Source of the DNA: Deinococcus betulae
Lineage (GTDB): Bacteria; Deinococcota; Deinococci; Deinococcales; Deinococcaceae
Direction: 5' to 3'
Length of the DNA stretch: 61,398 nucleotides
Assembly (NCBI RefSeq): GCF_020166395.1
Contig: NZ_JAIQXU010000027.1
Coordinates: forward strand, 1 to 61,398
The notes under the pieces were generated by a model, which saw only the letters and a list, made by a program, of their open reading frames with translations, ran no database searches and was not told the DNA's origin. This document shows, piece by piece, positions 61,008 through 61,398 of the stretch (positions are counted from its first letter, which is position 1; every line of letters starts with the position of its first letter). The position numbers were made by a program, and so were the translations under genes.

Positions 61008-61398
61008 CGCTTTCTGGGCCCGCTGCCGGTGTGAGCCGTGAGCGCAGGCTTTACATCCAGCCTCCTTGCCTGTCACAGCCTGCCTCTCTTTCATAGCGGG
61101 TGGGGTTTTTCTGGTTTTAGGACGAGTCACACGTCTGCCAGCCATTTCATCGGCATTGTTCTGAAACTGCTGCTCAATCTACGAAGCATCTCTCCACGTC
61201 TGCCCCTGGCAGCAACGCATCTGACGGCAGAAGCCAGAGCAGCCAACAGTCGTCACCCTCAACCGTTCTGACGTAGGCGAAGACAACAGCAGGAGTGGAA
61301 TTGAGGGGCGGCCTTGACCCCAAGGTGAGACTGGCCGCCCCTGTGAGGTCCACCCTGGGGCCAGGCTTGCCTCTTTGCTGCCGCGCCAGGCACCTCTC
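61008..61398. other. Right-end intergenic region with hairpin
   Basis: No supported gene to the end of the window. A perfect 10-base stem (61304-61313 with 61333-61342) is a probable terminator of a gene beyond the edge. Confidence 0.5.

Noticed and set aside
61038..61271. 77-codon frame near the right edge
   Set aside because: No start signal and no protein-like composition.

Overview
The window looks like a chromosomal segment of a Deinococcus species. Coding DNA is very GC-rich with G/C-dominated third codon positions. Several proteins are typical of that genus: Ala/Gln-rich DUF3084 protein, TrmN-like THUMP methyltransferase, tandem KtrB subunits, and a class-I polynucleotide-adenylyltransferase-type CCA enzyme. 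Roughly twenty genes carry a TANNNT -10 hexamer only 5-8 bases in front of the start codon, the arrangement reported for the abundant leaderless mRNAs of Deinococcus. I used this signal, together with Shine-Dalgarno sites, to choose most starts.

Layout. 0-6 kb: slyD, a CAP-domain exported protein, moeA, a GH13 glycosidase, a CCA-adding-type enzyme and tRNA-Ala(TGC). 6.2-8.2 kb: a gene-poor scar with a decayed insertion sequence, another gene remnant and a small lipoprotein. 8.5-17 kb: two tRNAs facing glgA, a GNAT-like gene coupled to glgA, a TrmJ-like methyltransferase, a membrane histidine kinase, a TrmB-type regulator, two more tRNAs, ygfZ and a membrane protein. 16.7-21 kb: a peptide ABC transporter (substrate-binding protein and two permeases, no ATPases). 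21-32 kb: ddl; a hisD-eamA-monooxygenase operon with 4-base overlaps; a DUF3108-like gene running out of the end of deoB; lptB plus the DUF3084 protein; an orphan sugar-type binding protein; and a 52-residue leaderless membrane peptide. 32-41 kb: a Ktr potassium system with two different KtrB subunits and one KtrA, a THUMP RNA methyltransferase, a PBP4-type peptidase, an IS630-type element with a nine-A frameshift site, rdgB and a membrane protein. 41-45.5 kb: sufE, a two-domain rhodanese, several small proteins and a decayed SAM methyltransferase. 45.6-51.4 kb: a compact three-gene operon built round a 1632-residue DUF4132 protein. 51.8-61.4 kb: alaS, an AT-rich two-gene island, a response regulator, a YtcJ-type amidohydrolase, yebC and a small disordered protein.

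The two places most likely to hold undescribed biology are these. (1) 54506-56910 encodes a chimeric cell-wall hydrolase: a GC-rich host-like N-terminal domain joined to AT-rich GH19-like and CHAP catalytic domains, with no signal peptide. It is followed, with a 19-base overlap, by an equally AT-rich lipoprotein gene that looks like an immunity partner. (2) The DUF4132 operon at 45645-51441 has its own promoter, two unnamed partner proteins, and a first protein ending in a ThiS/MoaD-like LAGG tail. Functional calls are from reading protein motifs by eye; no database search was run.
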